Assembly (NCBI GenBank): GCA_037576195.1
Contig: CM075102.1
Location: 10,106,001 to 10,170,000 of the forward strand
Length of the DNA: 64,000 nucleotides
Origin: Phytoseiulus persimilis
Taxonomy: Eukaryota; Arthropoda; Arachnida; Mesostigmata; Phytoseiidae
Direction: 5' to 3'
Shown here: piece by piece, positions 10,203 through 21,133 of the stretch
How the letters are laid out: every line of letters starts with the position of its first letter
Position numbering within the stretch: position 1 is the stretch's first letter
Translations under genes and position numbers: made by a program
The notes under the pieces: model-generated
Told to the model about the DNA's origin: nothing
Database searches by the model: none
Seen by the model: the letters and a program-made list of their open reading frames with translations, nothing else

Positions 10203-11940
10203 ATACGCCTCGCGATGCAGCGACGCAGTTCTTAGCCAGGCGGTCAGGTCCTCCACACTTGAGACAGCTGCGAGTTTGAGAGCACGGGAGGCTGTATTTG
10301 GGAAGCGGGTGGTCGAAGCTGAGGCAGTTGAGGCATTGCCTAAGGTTGACAGGTTCGGGGAGTCGGCCGCCGAACCACCCCAGCTGGATCGAGCCTCTGC
10401 TGATGAGGAATCTCGCAATTTCTCCTGCCGGAATTCTTACAATGCTGGAGCGGTCGCCAGACCTAGTTCTCTTGAAGGGTTGATGGTCACCATTTCCGGC
10501 TCGAAACCGATCTTCTGGAGTGCGGACGCGAGGACGTTAGGTGTGACCGTGTCGCCTAGGTCCCTGATTATGATGGAAGTGAGGTTGCTCGGTTTTTTGA
10601 GTGAGAACTCTACTTTAGACTCTCTCCCTATGGCTCCAGCGAACTTGGAAGTAGCCTCCCGTGATGCTCCTGAAAACTCGAGAACAGGGTTGCCTGTGGA
10701 AGTTTTCAAACGTGGTCGTGCTTGGAGGCTTTATCCCTTCCGGCGGCTTCGCCGAACGGTGTCCCTTGGCTAAGCGTTGAATCGTGATGTTTGGGTAGCT
10801 GAGGGCGACGATCTCGAGTATCTTCCGAGCAGTATTGACCTCGAACTCCGCAGCGGTCGCAACCGCTAGCTCGTCCAGCTTTTTTTTGGAGGCGGCTTCC
10901 ATAAGGTTCGAGCAGAGCCGCTTCAACTCCTGGTCGGAGTGGGGGACAGGAGAGTCGGTGGGCCATGCCGCCAGAGTCATAATGAGGGTCTTCGGAGGCG
11001 AGTCGTCGGTTTGGCTCCTGGACGAAGGGTCGGCGTCACTCCCGTAGGCTGATATTTGGTCCCTATTCCTGAGGCAGACCGTCGCTCCGGCTTGGAGGTG
11101 AGACTCGGTCGCTCGCATACCCGGAAATATTTTCCCCATGTCTTCGAGGACTCATGCATCCTTCTCACGAAGAAAACTAGAAAGTACGATACACTGTGTA
11201 CACACACCTGGAAACATCGTCGACATCATGCTCGTGAACATCCAGAATTGGAGAGCAGTTGCAGACATGATATCTGCCATTTTCAAAATCAAAGAAAAAT
11301 ATGAGAGGGAACTGGAGACAGGGACGAGTACCACATCATGAGTACAACGGATAGATAACCAAAAACACACCATGGGACAAGGGTCCCCCGGACGAGCTGC
11401 CGAGGAAAACTTGGATACCGGTGCTTGAGCCGCGTAGATAAGAGAAAGACTTGGAAACGCGAACAGAATAAACTCTCTCTTCTCATAAAAAAGCTCTATT
11501 AACTCCGACGAGGAGAGTTCTTCGAGCTCGGCCCTGGTGATCCGATCAGACTTGCACTTTTTGAATACGGTCGGTGCCCCATTAGAGTCCGGCGACGAGA
11601 AACTTGAGGATTCTACTCTTCTCTTGATCCAGCGCACGGCGGTGGAGAGAAGCTTTGCGCTGCTCTTCATAGCCTGACCCGTATTCTTGACTGCGATGAT
11701 GTTAGCCTCTAGTTGTTGCGCCAGCTCGATTACATAATCGATGTCTGAGATTCCCACCGGAGGTTCTACTACCTGTGCGTCGCTCTCTTCGGCGGAAGCT
11801 GTTGGAGCTTTGAGGATCAGACGAGGGTTGTTGAGCACCCTTTGGGACTTTGCCCTGCCCCTGCCCTGTGTCGAGGTAGCCTCTCTGACGTCGCACAGTG
11901 GGTCCGCGGTGGAAGAAATTCCGTGGCAGGCTGAAACCAA
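10143..11940 (-). mobile_element. Second R1-like LINE, ORF1 region only, decayed
   Basis: On the minus strand from about 11940 (start-like MVSACHG...) to about 10190. The upstream part matches the other LINE in layout: a helical stretch (11.5-11.8 kb) then an acidic ELEELSSSELIEL segment, equivalent to LSDDDLLRL in the 4.3-7.3 kb element. The downstream part has zinc knuckles near 10230-10350: CLNCLSFDHP followed after an insertion by C, and CLKCGGPDRLAKNC, in which the usual His is Arg. Frames shift several times. Positions 11130-11500 do not look like ORF1 and may be an insertion. No endonuclease or reverse transcriptase follows. Confidence 0.6.
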
Positions 11941-12035
11941 TTTTTCCTAACTCACCAAGTCTTGAAGAACCAGTTTTGGCCGCAGAGGAGTACAGGAGTA
12001 GAATTCTCTCCGCAGGAAAACAGACACAGTGCTCC
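11890..12035 (-). repeat. Inverted-repeat arm 1 (LINE 5' end)
   Basis: On the minus strand this 146-bp stretch contains gcactgtgtctgttttcc, ctctgcggccaaaactggttc and tggtttcagcctgccacgg, in the same order as the plus strand at 12400-12545. It comprises the leader and first codons of the LINE ORF1 that continues to the left. Confidence 0.6.
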
Positions 12036-12399
12036 TCAACTGATCATATCGTTTTCCGCTGTGGCTCATGGCCTAACCGCCATTGACAACCGCCAAATGA
12101 AGTTCTGATCCAGATATTACTCAACTCCAGACGCGTACTGCAGGGAACCTGAGTGTCCGACAGGAAACTTCATTTTAGCTGGAGACCAGCAGCTCGCACC
12201 TCTCTCCGCAGCTGCATAGCTGCTCCCCGAAACAACCCCACTGATTTGACAGAGAACGACTGGAATAATAGTGAAGCCATTCGCATCTTGACTCCTGCAG
12301 CATGCGGATGTTTCTCTCGCCAGATTATCTGGCAACATACCACCGTAACCCTCAAATGTGCCGCCGTACTTCGGGACTCTTGCCGGGAGCGTGCGCCTG

Positions 12400-12545
12400 C
12401 TCGGGCACTGTGTCTCTTTTCCCACGGTGAGTGCACCTCTCTGCGGCCAGGACTGGTTCAGGCTGGTTTTCCAAGAATTGGGGGGTAGAAAAACTTGGTT
12501 TCAGCCTGTCACGATTTTTTCCGCTGCGGACCCACTATGGACGTT
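12400..12545 (+). repeat. Inverted-repeat arm 2 (second LINE 5' end, head-to-head)
   Basis: Counterpart of 11890-12035 in opposite orientation, with gcactgtgtctcttttccc, ctctgcggccaggactggttc and tggtttcagcctgtcacg. It opens with MVSACHDFFRCGP, paralleling MVSACHGISS of arm 1, but the ORF1 copy decays within about 150 bp. The two arms flank about 365 bp of unrelated sequence. Confidence 0.6.
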
Positions 12546-13107
12546 CACGAAATTGGGGATCGTACGGAATCATGGGTTATCGCGTGTTTCGCGCGCGAGT
12601 TCCGTCGTCCAGGCCATGAGATTCCAGGACCACCATTTGCGACGAAGGCCAACGCTCGTCAAACTCGTCGCAGGTGAAATGACTTCATGGCAGGACGTCC
12701 TCAGTACTCCTCCGCGCTTCCGGAATCTAATAGGCTGTTGCTTATCAGCTCAGACTGTGGGCTCAGAAAAAAGCATTTGGTAAGGTTGCGTTGGATTTTG
12801 CCAATTCCTCTCCCTAGGTATGCATTCATTCTGTAAACACCTCCTGCTCCCGCAGCTCAGACTCGTTCTTCGTTGATGATCTTTGAGCAGTGTGAGGGCG
12901 AACCACGAGCAATTCGTTGATTGTGCAAACCAGAGGCCCTCAGATCATATTTTCCAACGGCCAGCCATCACTACTCACCACTGCAATTTTCCAGCTTGAC
13001 CGTAACCTGCCCGATCCTGGAGACCACCGAGAAATCACCATCATCATCAACGCCTGCATGTATTCGATGATAGGGAACGATTTCACCACTCCTCAAACCC
13101 GTTCCTT
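12546..13107. other. No supported gene
   Basis: Transition from repeat-rich DNA to the gene-dense region. Small ORFs on both strands lack motifs. Confidence 0.35.
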
Positions 13108-13416
13108 CTAGAGAAGATCCATTGTAATCAGCACAGCGTTCCATCCCCTCTCGAAACAGTTTACTCGGCACACGTTCCGAAATCCAAGCTTGTACGCTTT
13201 GTGAATAACGAAAAGCTGAAGGAAAGGGTGTGCTATCCTCGCTACGGCTGTTTTTACTGCTGGTGGCGTTGTGCGACGACGTCGTTCGATGTTTCCGTTT
13301 TGGTGTGTGGATATATCATCAGAGCCTGTGCTTGCTGACTGGTGTAGTTGCTGAATCGCTGTCGCTGCATACATCGCATCCTCAAGCAGACCTCCGTTCA
13401 TAACGAATGCTCGCAA
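13108..13416 (-). CDS. Candidate exon of an unrecognised gene, divergent from BLCAP
   Basis: In-frame ATG near 13401 opens MNGGLLEDAMYAATAIQQL, followed by a Gln/Ser-rich and then Arg-rich stretch (NIERRRRTTPPA) and a possible donor (GCA|GTAAAA). The composition looks coding, but no family is recognised and no partner exon was established. It lies about 310 bp from the BLCAP start on the opposite strand, so a shared bidirectional promoter is conceivable. The adjacent minus ORF 13438-13707 could be noise. Confidence 0.25.
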   Translation of the reverse strand: MRAFVMNGGLLEDAMYAATAIQQLHQSASTGSDDISTHQNGNIERRRRTTPPAVKTAVARIAHPFLQLFVIHKAYKLGFRNVCRVNCFERGWNAVLITMDLL

Positions 13417-13728
13417 GTGTTTACACTGTGCACCGCACTAACCCGTGGACGTTCGCATCTTTGAAAACTCAAGATTCATCCAAAAGTGCTGTTGGTCATG
13501 CGGCGGTGCTCGCGTGAGTCGTCCACCCACGTCGAAAACAAGCGTGCTGACGTTGACGTCCACTTTCAATGAATTTCCTCGGAGATGCCCTGTTTGGATG
13601 AACAGATTCAAGAACAGCTGTACCCATTGAACACTGAGATACGCGAATCGCAGCGATAACCTCTGGATCGCCTGCGATAGAATCAATACCCCGGAATAGA
13701 AAACCACCTCACCAAACCCCGCGCGATC

Positions 13729-14236
13729 ATGTATTGCCTGCAGTGGTTGATCCCTGTGCTATTCATTCCCAAGCCGACGAACATCGTACTCCTGCAGAAT
13801 CAGGTACAATATTCAGCCCGAAACGTTGGTCGGAGGTTGAGTACCTCCACTGCGTTTTCGTTTTATCTCCAATCGCGATTCCAATCTTTGCCGGAACGAG
13901 CCATCCGTTGTTTGTCAACCTGAAATCTGTATATCAACTCGAGAATCTCCTGGAATTACATCCAAGCGGATTCCGAGTAGATCACTCCGTCGTTCGTGGC
14001 GACAGTATTTCTGGTTTGGCAAGACATGGTACGTGGAGATCGTAATGTTCCGAAAATTATTACAGGTGGTTCTGCTGATGCTGTACCTTGCGGGACTCTT
14101 CCTGGATCGGAAACCTTGCATCATTTGTTCATTCATATTCGTGACCGCAGTTCTCGTCATCTGTTATTCCGGCATAGGAAATTGCCTGTTTTTCGGCTCT
14201 CTCAACTGCAACACGGTTGCATGCGAGTGTATATGA
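13729..14236 (+). CDS. BLCAP: BLCAP (bladder cancer-associated protein / bc10) homologue, two exons
   Basis: Exons are 13729-13803 and 14066-14236, joined in phase 0, giving 81 aa against 87 in humans. The N-terminus MYCLQWLIPVLFIPKPTN matches the family signature, and the segment between it and the second signature (DRKPCIIC) has exactly the family's length once the 262-bp intron is removed. The pattern ICYSGIGNCL follows, with the conserved Cys pair. Two hydrophobic segments (about residues 6-40 and 48-66) predict a small integral membrane protein. BLCAP is reported to reduce proliferation and promote apoptosis in mammals; its molecular activity is not established. The C-terminal tail diverges and is shorter than in vertebrates. 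Donor CAG|GTACAA and acceptor ttattacag are good. AATAAA at 14381-14386 is a likely 3' end. Confidence 0.92.
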
Positions 14237-14380
14237 GCGTTCCTATATCAAACTCTAGTGCTAGCAGGATAGCAGGTCGTCGCTCTCGGGATTCGTTGAA
14301 CTGATGAGATGATTGCAAAACAAAAACTCTAAGAGGGGCCTGTACTTCATGGCTTAAACTTCACGGGTTCATCATCATCG

Positions 14381-14386
14381 AATAAA
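14381..14386 (+). terminator. Polyadenylation signal of BLCAP
   Basis: AATAAA, 145 bp after the BLCAP stop. A second AATAAA on the plus strand near 14934 could give a longer 3' UTR. Confidence 0.5.
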
Positions 14387-14977
14387 TGCAATCGACCTGA
14401 ATTTTCAACTCGACATGGGCATTGGCGCGCTTCCCGCTTTCCATATTTTAAGTGGAAGCTCTCCCCGAACTAGCTGCTGGAAACGAGTGCGCAATTTTGT
14501 GATATCATCCAGGCGTCGGACTGAGTACTTTAGGGTGAAAATCAGTCGAGAGGTGGATCTCCCTTGTATTGACGGAGTCGTCACCGGGAACAACTGGACC
14601 GGTCTCATTTCTTGCCATCTTTTGTTAGCCTGTGCCCCTTCGACGCCGGTCTCAGAATTCCCTCTCGTATCATCTTGATGATTCAAAACTGTGCAGTCGT
14701 CAGAGCAGCCCACCGTTATGTACAAACTATGTGTATAGATATCACTATCAGGGGAATGAGCTCCATGAGCATATGAGTTCCGAGAAGTTCGTCGCAAGAA
14801 TGAGAAGCCAGTCGAGTGGAGGTCGGCATTTGGCGTGTGTCGATCTGAGGGCTGGGTTATTCCTTAGAGTTGTTCGATGTTTATACAACTTGACGAGAAA
14901 TGAACAGAATATTTTGCCTGGTTTCCATCGTGTAATAAAAAGTCACTGAATACACCCTATTCCTGAGTTCTCTTTAT

Positions 14978-15247
14978 TCAAATCCCAAGAAATAATATAC
15001 TCCAGAGTTTGTTCGCACATCCTAACTCCGCGTGGAGGAGCAGACAAGGGTTCTCTCTCGCGCCCAGATTAAGTGAGAACGTGAGAGACGGACTACCGAG
15101 ATAGGACGGCCTGTCTGCCCTTGAGGCCGAGGTGGGGTTCCTAAGCGCGACGAGAGCTCCCCCGACAGCTTGAGAATTGTGAGATGTTCTGAGTTTGGCC
15201 ATGGCGTAACTCTGAGGCAAATTCCGACGAAGGGAGAGCAGCGTCAC
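14978..15247 (-). CDS. Small orphan ORF
   Basis: The minus-strand reading frame contains an ATG in good context (gccATGG, near 15202) starting MAKLRTSHNSQAVGGALVAL, 73-74 aa to the stop. The stop overlaps an AATAAA (14975-14980 region), the pattern of a real 3' end. No family recognised. The small size and lack of motif leave a non-coding transcript possible. Confidence 0.25.
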   Translation of the reverse strand: MTLLSLRRNLPQSYAMAKLRTSHNSQAVGGALVALRNPTSASRADRPSYLGSPSLTFSLNLGARENPCLLLHAELGCANKLWSILFLGI

Positions 15248-15549
15248 CCATCAAACCGATACTGTTGCTCGGTCGGAACTACCTTGTTGAGCTCCGTGGC
15301 TAATGTTCGCCAATTTTGAATCCTGCATCAATGTACATGTTTGAAAGATTGAAGCTTAGTTCGACGCTCCGCCTTGAAAGACATGCCGGTATCATTGTCT
15401 GTAGTTCGGGTTATCTATCATTCGGCTGGCTTCCGCCGTGAGTTACATGCAGAAATCATCGAGTACAGTGATCAATTCGTAGGACGAAAACTCGTCCAAA
15501 TCGATCCATGCATTCGTGAACTATTCTTTGTGAACGTTTGGAATATTGA

Positions 15550-15798
15550 ATGGAACAAAGAGATGTAGAGTCGGCGATTCCGCCAGCTCCCTACTCTGCG
15601 GAGAAGTCAGCCGCAGTCGAAAAAATCTGTGCTCAGTGGGTACTCAACATTCACGACACGATTCTTTCATCGAGAGACCACCGCCGCCGTATATTACGAC
15701 GGAGGAGCGCAGATCAAATCTACAAAGTGTTGAAAGACCTCGAAGCATGGGTTCTCCATTTCCGAGAACCCACAATGCTGCCAATAAGCTTCATATGA
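15550..15798 (+). CDS. Candidate orphan ORF between BLCAP and RXYLT1
   Basis: 82 aa starting MEQRDVESAIPPAPYSAEKS and continuing with charged, helical sequence (RRRILRRRSADQIYKVLKDL). The composition looks coding and is not explained by the opposite strand. It could be a terminal exon, with acceptor possibilities upstream at 15.4-15.5 kb. No family recognised. It lies about 120 bp beyond the RXYLT1 stop, tail-to-tail. Confidence 0.3.
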   Translation: MEQRDVESAIPPAPYSAEKSAAVEKICAQWVLNIHDTILSSRDHRRRILRRRSADQIYKVLKDLEAWVLHFREPTMLPISFI

Positions 15799-15913
15799 AA
15801 ACATCATTCCAGGAGATCAACAATGAGGATATTTCAATGGATTGACTAGGGATCAAGTGCTGAAGAGGTCAGAGTCATGGGCCAGCTGGCTTTCAATGTC
15901 AGTTTTTTGCGCC

Positions 15914-18019
15914 TCAATCTGACAAGCCGAATTTTCGCTTGGCCACCTCCACAAGCTGTTTCCTCATGTCTAGCTTGAAGCCCTCATACCACTCAACCAA
16001 AGCAACTCTCCGCTCGATTTTTTCCTTCAAGTTGAGCGCCGCCTCTTGTCCGAGGATCCGCGGGAAATCGGTGTTCCAATCCTTGACATAAATGACTGGG
16101 GCCTTATACTTCTTTAGGAGGCGCAGAGGAGGGCTCTGGAATCAATGTAGGATAGCAGATCTAGGCTCATTGGAATCATCTCGTTGGGCTTGGTTGCGCG
16201 CAACTAGAATGAGTTCGCGTCTCTAGAGAAAGGAAATGTTCAGCGGAACCAGATAATGTGAGCCATCGACGATCAAGAGAGTGCGAACACAAAATACAAA
16301 ATCGTCCACTGACCTGACACAATCCGGGAGTAGTCTTGTCCTCTACAACAGGCACGGATCCGTGAGCCATTGCCTCGTAGATACGATAACATTCGGTATT
16401 CATACCCACCGGGTTGAGTGTCAAATCTGATAATGAGAGGGCATACTGGTACATCTGGAGGCTCTGGCTGGTTTCGTTTGGTAACCATTCCTCTCGCGGT
16501 TTCGTGAAACAGGCCTGAAACAGAGATGCGCATAGTCGCATTTGGAATCGGATTGAGTTGCTCTTGGATCTCACTGAGAAAGAATCGAATGGGAGTCGCA
16601 ACAGACCTTATTGAATCCGCTTCGTTTGTGTATGAGATCCATGAGAACTTTCCGGGAAGACTTGGGGTAAACAGTTCCGAGGAAATTACATTTGTACGGC
16701 CTCGAGCTCTCAATATCCAACTTATGCGAGTCTAGCGGACCGAATCCGCGGTAAGTTGCGACACCTGAAGGAAACCGAAGAGCCATTGTCGATAAAACCA
16801 GAGAGTTCTTCTCTGTTGCTACTTGATTGTCTTCGAGCACATCCCGACGAGAACTCACCGAGCGGCCATTGAAAGATTTCGTGATCATCGACCAAACCTG
16901 TGTCGTAAACAATGAAGGCTGCATCCACTTTGCCCCCTGCGACGAGAAACAAATAATCTCCAGCCGTTCTGATTGTCTGCTATTGTCTCAGCTGGACGGC
17001 ATATAATAATCGAATGAATTACGCACCTTTTGATCGCATGTACCGCATAATCCAGCTGTTACGACATTGTTCGTCGCCGAGGAGGATCACGATCGTGTGT
17101 TGCAAGCGGGGATAATTGTCAAGGTAGTCTAGCCAGGACCGGGCAAAAGAGATCTTGTCTTTGCTCCTTCCGTTCAGCACCAGTATGAGATACTCGACCT
17201 GAATACAGCTTCCGAGTGTGAGCGAGGAGAAGCGCCTTCATCACTCGAATCTCGAATGGAAACCAAACTTACATCACTCGGTGCGGTTTGGGGAACGATC
17301 CCAGGTCCAGTCCGGTACTTGAAGCGTATGTTTCCCATTTTCTTCGTTCCGTACTGCCAAGCTCCGTCCTGACGAGCTTCGAGACGGGCCGCGAATATGT
17401 GCTCCCACAGATAATTCCCTAGGCCAATAACAGTTCTTTGTGACTGTGAGATTCTCATTGATTCGATGGCCCCGGATACGAATGGTCGGGTTTCCTCTCA
17501 CCTATTGCAGCTTTCCCCCATATTTCCACCGTGTATTTGGCCGGACGATTATCTTCAGCTAGCTGACGAGAAAACGGAGTGTACGCTGAGTTGCCTTTTG
17601 CACCATTTACGCGTTCCGGCTCGAAATCCTCTCCCCACGGATTCCAATCGTCTTCCAGTCGATCTAGTCTAGTCGGTTCAACTCCACCCTTCCCTCTGTC
17701 CAAGAAAGGGGACGCCGACTCTGGAACAAAATCTTGGGTCGTTGTCATCTCGCTCGTTTGCGGTCTCGGCTCTGTGTTCGGGTCGACTGGGCATGGAATC
17801 TCGGATGGTCGTTTCCGCTGTAGCGAGTTTGAGTTTTGGTGCTCGCGAAACATCATGGAGCTTGTGAGGATCTCGAGGATGTTATCAGATCTACTCACGA
17901 GCTGCAGTGCTTTTCGAGCTTCGGTCCTCCCTCGTTAGAAGCAGGTATCCCGAGTAGCAAGTGAAACAAATGTATGCTCCCAGCAGCAGAAGCGAAACTT
18001 TCCGGAACAATAACGCCAT
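15914..18019 (-). CDS. RXYLT1: RXYLT1 (TMEM5) ribitol xylosyltransferase homologue, eight exons
   Basis: Exons (minus) are 17899-18019, 17502-17786, 17273-17418, 17027-17198, 16859-16936, 16607-16764, 16314-16514 and 15914-16135. The exon 2 start is the least certain. Exon 1 encodes a type II signal anchor ([19 protein letters not shown]), fitting a Golgi enzyme. Family signatures follow in order: [21 protein letters not shown] and [47 protein letters not shown]; then [20 protein letters not shown] and HGSVPVVED, the exostosin-like donor-binding region. It ends with [17 protein letters not shown] and a basic tail. RXYLT1 transfers xylose from UDP-xylose to ribitol phosphate on the O-mannosyl glycan of alpha-dystroglycan. 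All introns are short (about 63-165 bp) with GT-AG ends. No broken frames were seen, so it looks functional. Confidence 0.93.
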
Positions 18020-20795
18020 ATCGTTCTCGCAGCAGAAACCTCGCTCGGCAGCGTCATCCACCGACTCAGTTGCTGACTAAGATTGTCAGAGTCTGTCACC
18101 AACTCAGTTTTGAATCCATGGGGCTATCATTGTGTCGGGCACATTGGAGATGGGATTGCTCCCTTGAGCGCGGAACAGACTTGCAGATTCATAGTTGCGA
18201 TCCTGGAACAAAGCACGTTCTTACAATGGGTAGCAGTGCTTCCTCCAGAGGGCTTCAACTCTGTGACAGTACCCGAGCTCTCCAGCCAGAAGCTCACTGT
18301 TTTTCTAGAGTTCTGGTTGAGCATATATCACATAGCATACAGCTCCGAAGAGTCATGCGCGCCGATTCCATGCGAATGTCTCAATAAATCATTCCTGAAG
18401 AATACCTGGAGCAATATCGAATAAATAGTTATCGCCACATCAGCGAGCATTCCGACTTCGCTCTTCGGATGGTCCCGTGGGGGGGAACAGCCCTGATGGA
18501 TCCAACATTTCGGGCCCGAGAGGCGCGAAAGCCTCTTGGAGCAGTTTCTAGTGAATGGCGATTGTTGACCGCGATCCGCAGAGTAGTCGGCCGCTAAACG
18601 GGGGACAAGTCTCGCTACTCCACAGGAACCTCAGCGCGGGACGACCATGATTAACAGCACTCCGACGTCCATGGTGCAATTCTCTATCAATCTTTGTTAG
18701 CTCCTCATCCGACCCGTTCAGTTCCCCTTCGCGTTATTTCCGTACTTTTCCTGATATCTGCGTTCAACACGGCTCCGTTGAGTAATAACGGTGGCTGTGT
18801 CCAACATTAGGTTTTGGACATCGCGGCGTTCGGTGCCATTGATAGTCCCCGGCATGTTACGTTGATCAATCGGGAGCGGTTTGCCTCTTCCATTTGAGGA
18901 GGAATGGAACAGCCGAACGCGGCGGCACAACTACTCTTCACCCGCGAATTGAGGAAGTAGCTCGGGCGGCTACATCATTCCTGCTCTATACCGGTGTCTT
19001 GGTTTCGATGTTTCGACAGTGTCATGTGTAGGGCCTGCCTTATATTCTCTTCGAGCAGAGAAAAATGCCATTTCCGCCTCTAGCATCTCTCCCTTGGCCT
19101 AGCTGACGTGTGCATTCCCCTAGCCAGGATCCCCCAGATCGCAACGATTGGCGGTAAGTCTACTGTCTCGATGCAGGGGCGGTAATGGCAAGGAAGAGGT
19201 TAACTCGAGCATCAAGATCGAAAATCCGACCTAGAAGTAAAGATATGAAAATGAAGAGTCACATCTGTTGCAGCAAATGACTCGAAAACTCTTGAAGGGG
19301 AGTCATCAGAAAGCAAGTCGGATCGGGAGCAAAGAGGAGCGCTTGAAGGGGCAGTTTGTTGAGTCACGGATGAACCCTCGTTGGAAAATAGTCGCGCATG
19401 ACACGTCGGAAAACCTGACTTTGAGGGACTGTTCCCCACGGAATGACTCAGTACTGGAGACGCCGATACTCAGTGAAGGCAGCTCATTCGTAGAGCTTGA
19501 GTATGAGTATGATCGAGTGCGAGCCCGTATTCCACAGAAACCGCTGGAAGAAATCGGCGATGAGAATATCATTTCACTCCCGGGAACCATATTTAGTTCA
19601 CCTCATATTCTCTTCTGGCGACACCATGGTTCGGCCTGTCCCGGAGGCGGCCAATTGGAACACAAGGTCGACAAGAAGGAAATGCATCTGTCGCAGCACG
19701 GTCCATCCCACCATTATTTTCGCACGAAGATCATCCGTGCCTTGGACGACACTCCACACACAGCCTCAGTCAATATACGATCGGTGCTCAGACGCCACGA
19801 AACTCGAAAGATCAATGCGGCAATCCGTCCGGGCTCAAGCAACAAGGCCTTGAGCTTCTGCGGTTTGTGCTCATAAGACTTGAGATTCCATGCTGTCAAG
19901 TAGTCTCAGTGAGCCGACGCTGTGAGGTCGCTGTTGACCTACAGGAACGGATGAGAACATCCACGTTCCTGGAAGTGTTCTCACTCAAGGCAATCTCGTA
20001 TGCTTCCGTAAGCGTTCTGGGGTCGGAACTAAGAACTCACTATACCCTCCGAAAGAACCGGCGGACCGCCCGGAAACCGAAATCGCGGCGAAACATAGAT
20101 GCCGACGGCATGCTCAGCCTGTTCCGAGAGCATCTCGGACTCGACCTCGAGAGCGAGGAACGGAATTATCTCGGTAACTACGTTATCTAGCGGCTTAAAC
20201 TTGGTCCCGTTCGAATTCGTCTTCTCCCGAGCTTTCTAGTTTCAGAGTTGCAAAGCCTGTAAGTCGAGATATACATTCACGAGATTTACCCAAAAGTAAC
20301 CCCAAAACACGGACCTTGGGGCGATAGTATCTCACCTGTTAGGCAAGATGATACTATGAGCCCCTGGACGAGAAAGACGGAGAGCTTCCTCCGAAGTGAT
20401 TTTTTTGAAGAATGGCTCGGAGGGTTTTTCTCTCTACAATGAAGCCATCAATCCGAAGGGAAACGCGAGCATCTGAACGGCTTTCTGTACCTGTTCGGAC
20501 CATTTCGTGGGAGTCTGAGCAGGGCGAAAAGGTAGGTATGGGAGGGAGGGAAACAACGGAGGGCTCCAGTTATCGCCTCGAGCTTTCTCGGTTCTTCGTC
20601 GTGCTCGAGGCAGTCCGTCCATCACCCGTTCCCTACCCGTCCCGAACGTTTTCGTGAGCGGGATCATGGATCGGGTCAGAGCTGTTTTCGGTACAACCTA
20701 CTCGGAGTTTTCGCCGCTCCCTCAGGAGAACCAGATCATCGCAACTTCCCTATGACAAACTCGAAACTGGTTTCTCTCATCTATGGCTCGTTCAA
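18020..20795. other. Intergenic region with unassigned ORFs
   Basis: Plus ORFs at 18083-18424 (113 aa), 19268-19876 (202 aa) and 19867-20190 (107 aa) have somewhat coding-like stretches, for example LEYEYDRVRARIPQKPLEE near 19500 and RTHYTLRKNRRTARKPKSRR near 20040-20090. I recognise no family and could not connect them by splice sites. An AATAAA at 18384 lies inside the first. The longest could be exons of one unknown plus-strand gene. Confidence 0.25.
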
Positions 20796-20801
20796 TTTAT
20801 T
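20796..20801 (-). terminator. Polyadenylation signal of CHCHD7
   Basis: AATAAA on the minus strand, sharing its first base with the last base of the TGA stop codon. The 3' UTR must therefore be very short. Confidence 0.55.
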
Positions 20802-21133
20802 CATGAGTACTGCTTCTTCACAGATTCTCGCTCAGCAGGAGGAGGCAGAGGGGGGCTCAAACCCTTGCTCCGGCGATCAGCTTCCACACGACCCTGTAAC
20901 CCACCCGTAAGTTAGACGGATGATTGCTGTGCTTGGTTGCGACAGATTCGAATCGGATCCGCCGACACTCCACTCACCCAGAACTTCTTACAATTTCTGT
21001 AGTTCTCGAAATAGGCGAGGCACTTCTGTCGGTCGTAACCGTTATCATCCAAACATTTCAAACTCAAGTCGCTCTCCTGGGGATCGAATGAAGCGTCGCA
21101 AAGCTTGTCAACAATAAGATCCGCGCTCATCAT
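20801..21133 (-). CDS. CHCHD7: CHCHD7 homologue (small coiled-coil-helix protein), two exons
   Basis: Exons (minus) are 20978-21133 and 20801-20893 with an 84-bp intron (TGG|GTGAGT ... gttacag), giving about 82 aa against 85 in humans. The core ESDLSLKCLDDNGYDRQKC is followed by LAYFENYRNCKKFW, the family's unmistakable signature. Such proteins fold as a disulphide-locked helical hairpin imported into the mitochondrial intermembrane space by the MIA pathway. The second CX9C motif is intact. The first is unusual: the cysteine expected ten residues before KC is replaced by Asp, and a cysteine lies five residues further upstream instead (CX14C). The C-terminal exon is Pro-rich and diverges. The stop overlaps AATAAA (20796-20801). 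The start is the first of two ATGs, and a longer upstream reading frame lacks similarity. Confidence 0.88.

Noticed and set aside
15995-16604. Whole minus ORFs covering parts of RXYLT1 as separate genes
   Set aside because: They are exon plus intron read-through; splice-aware reading joins them into one gene.
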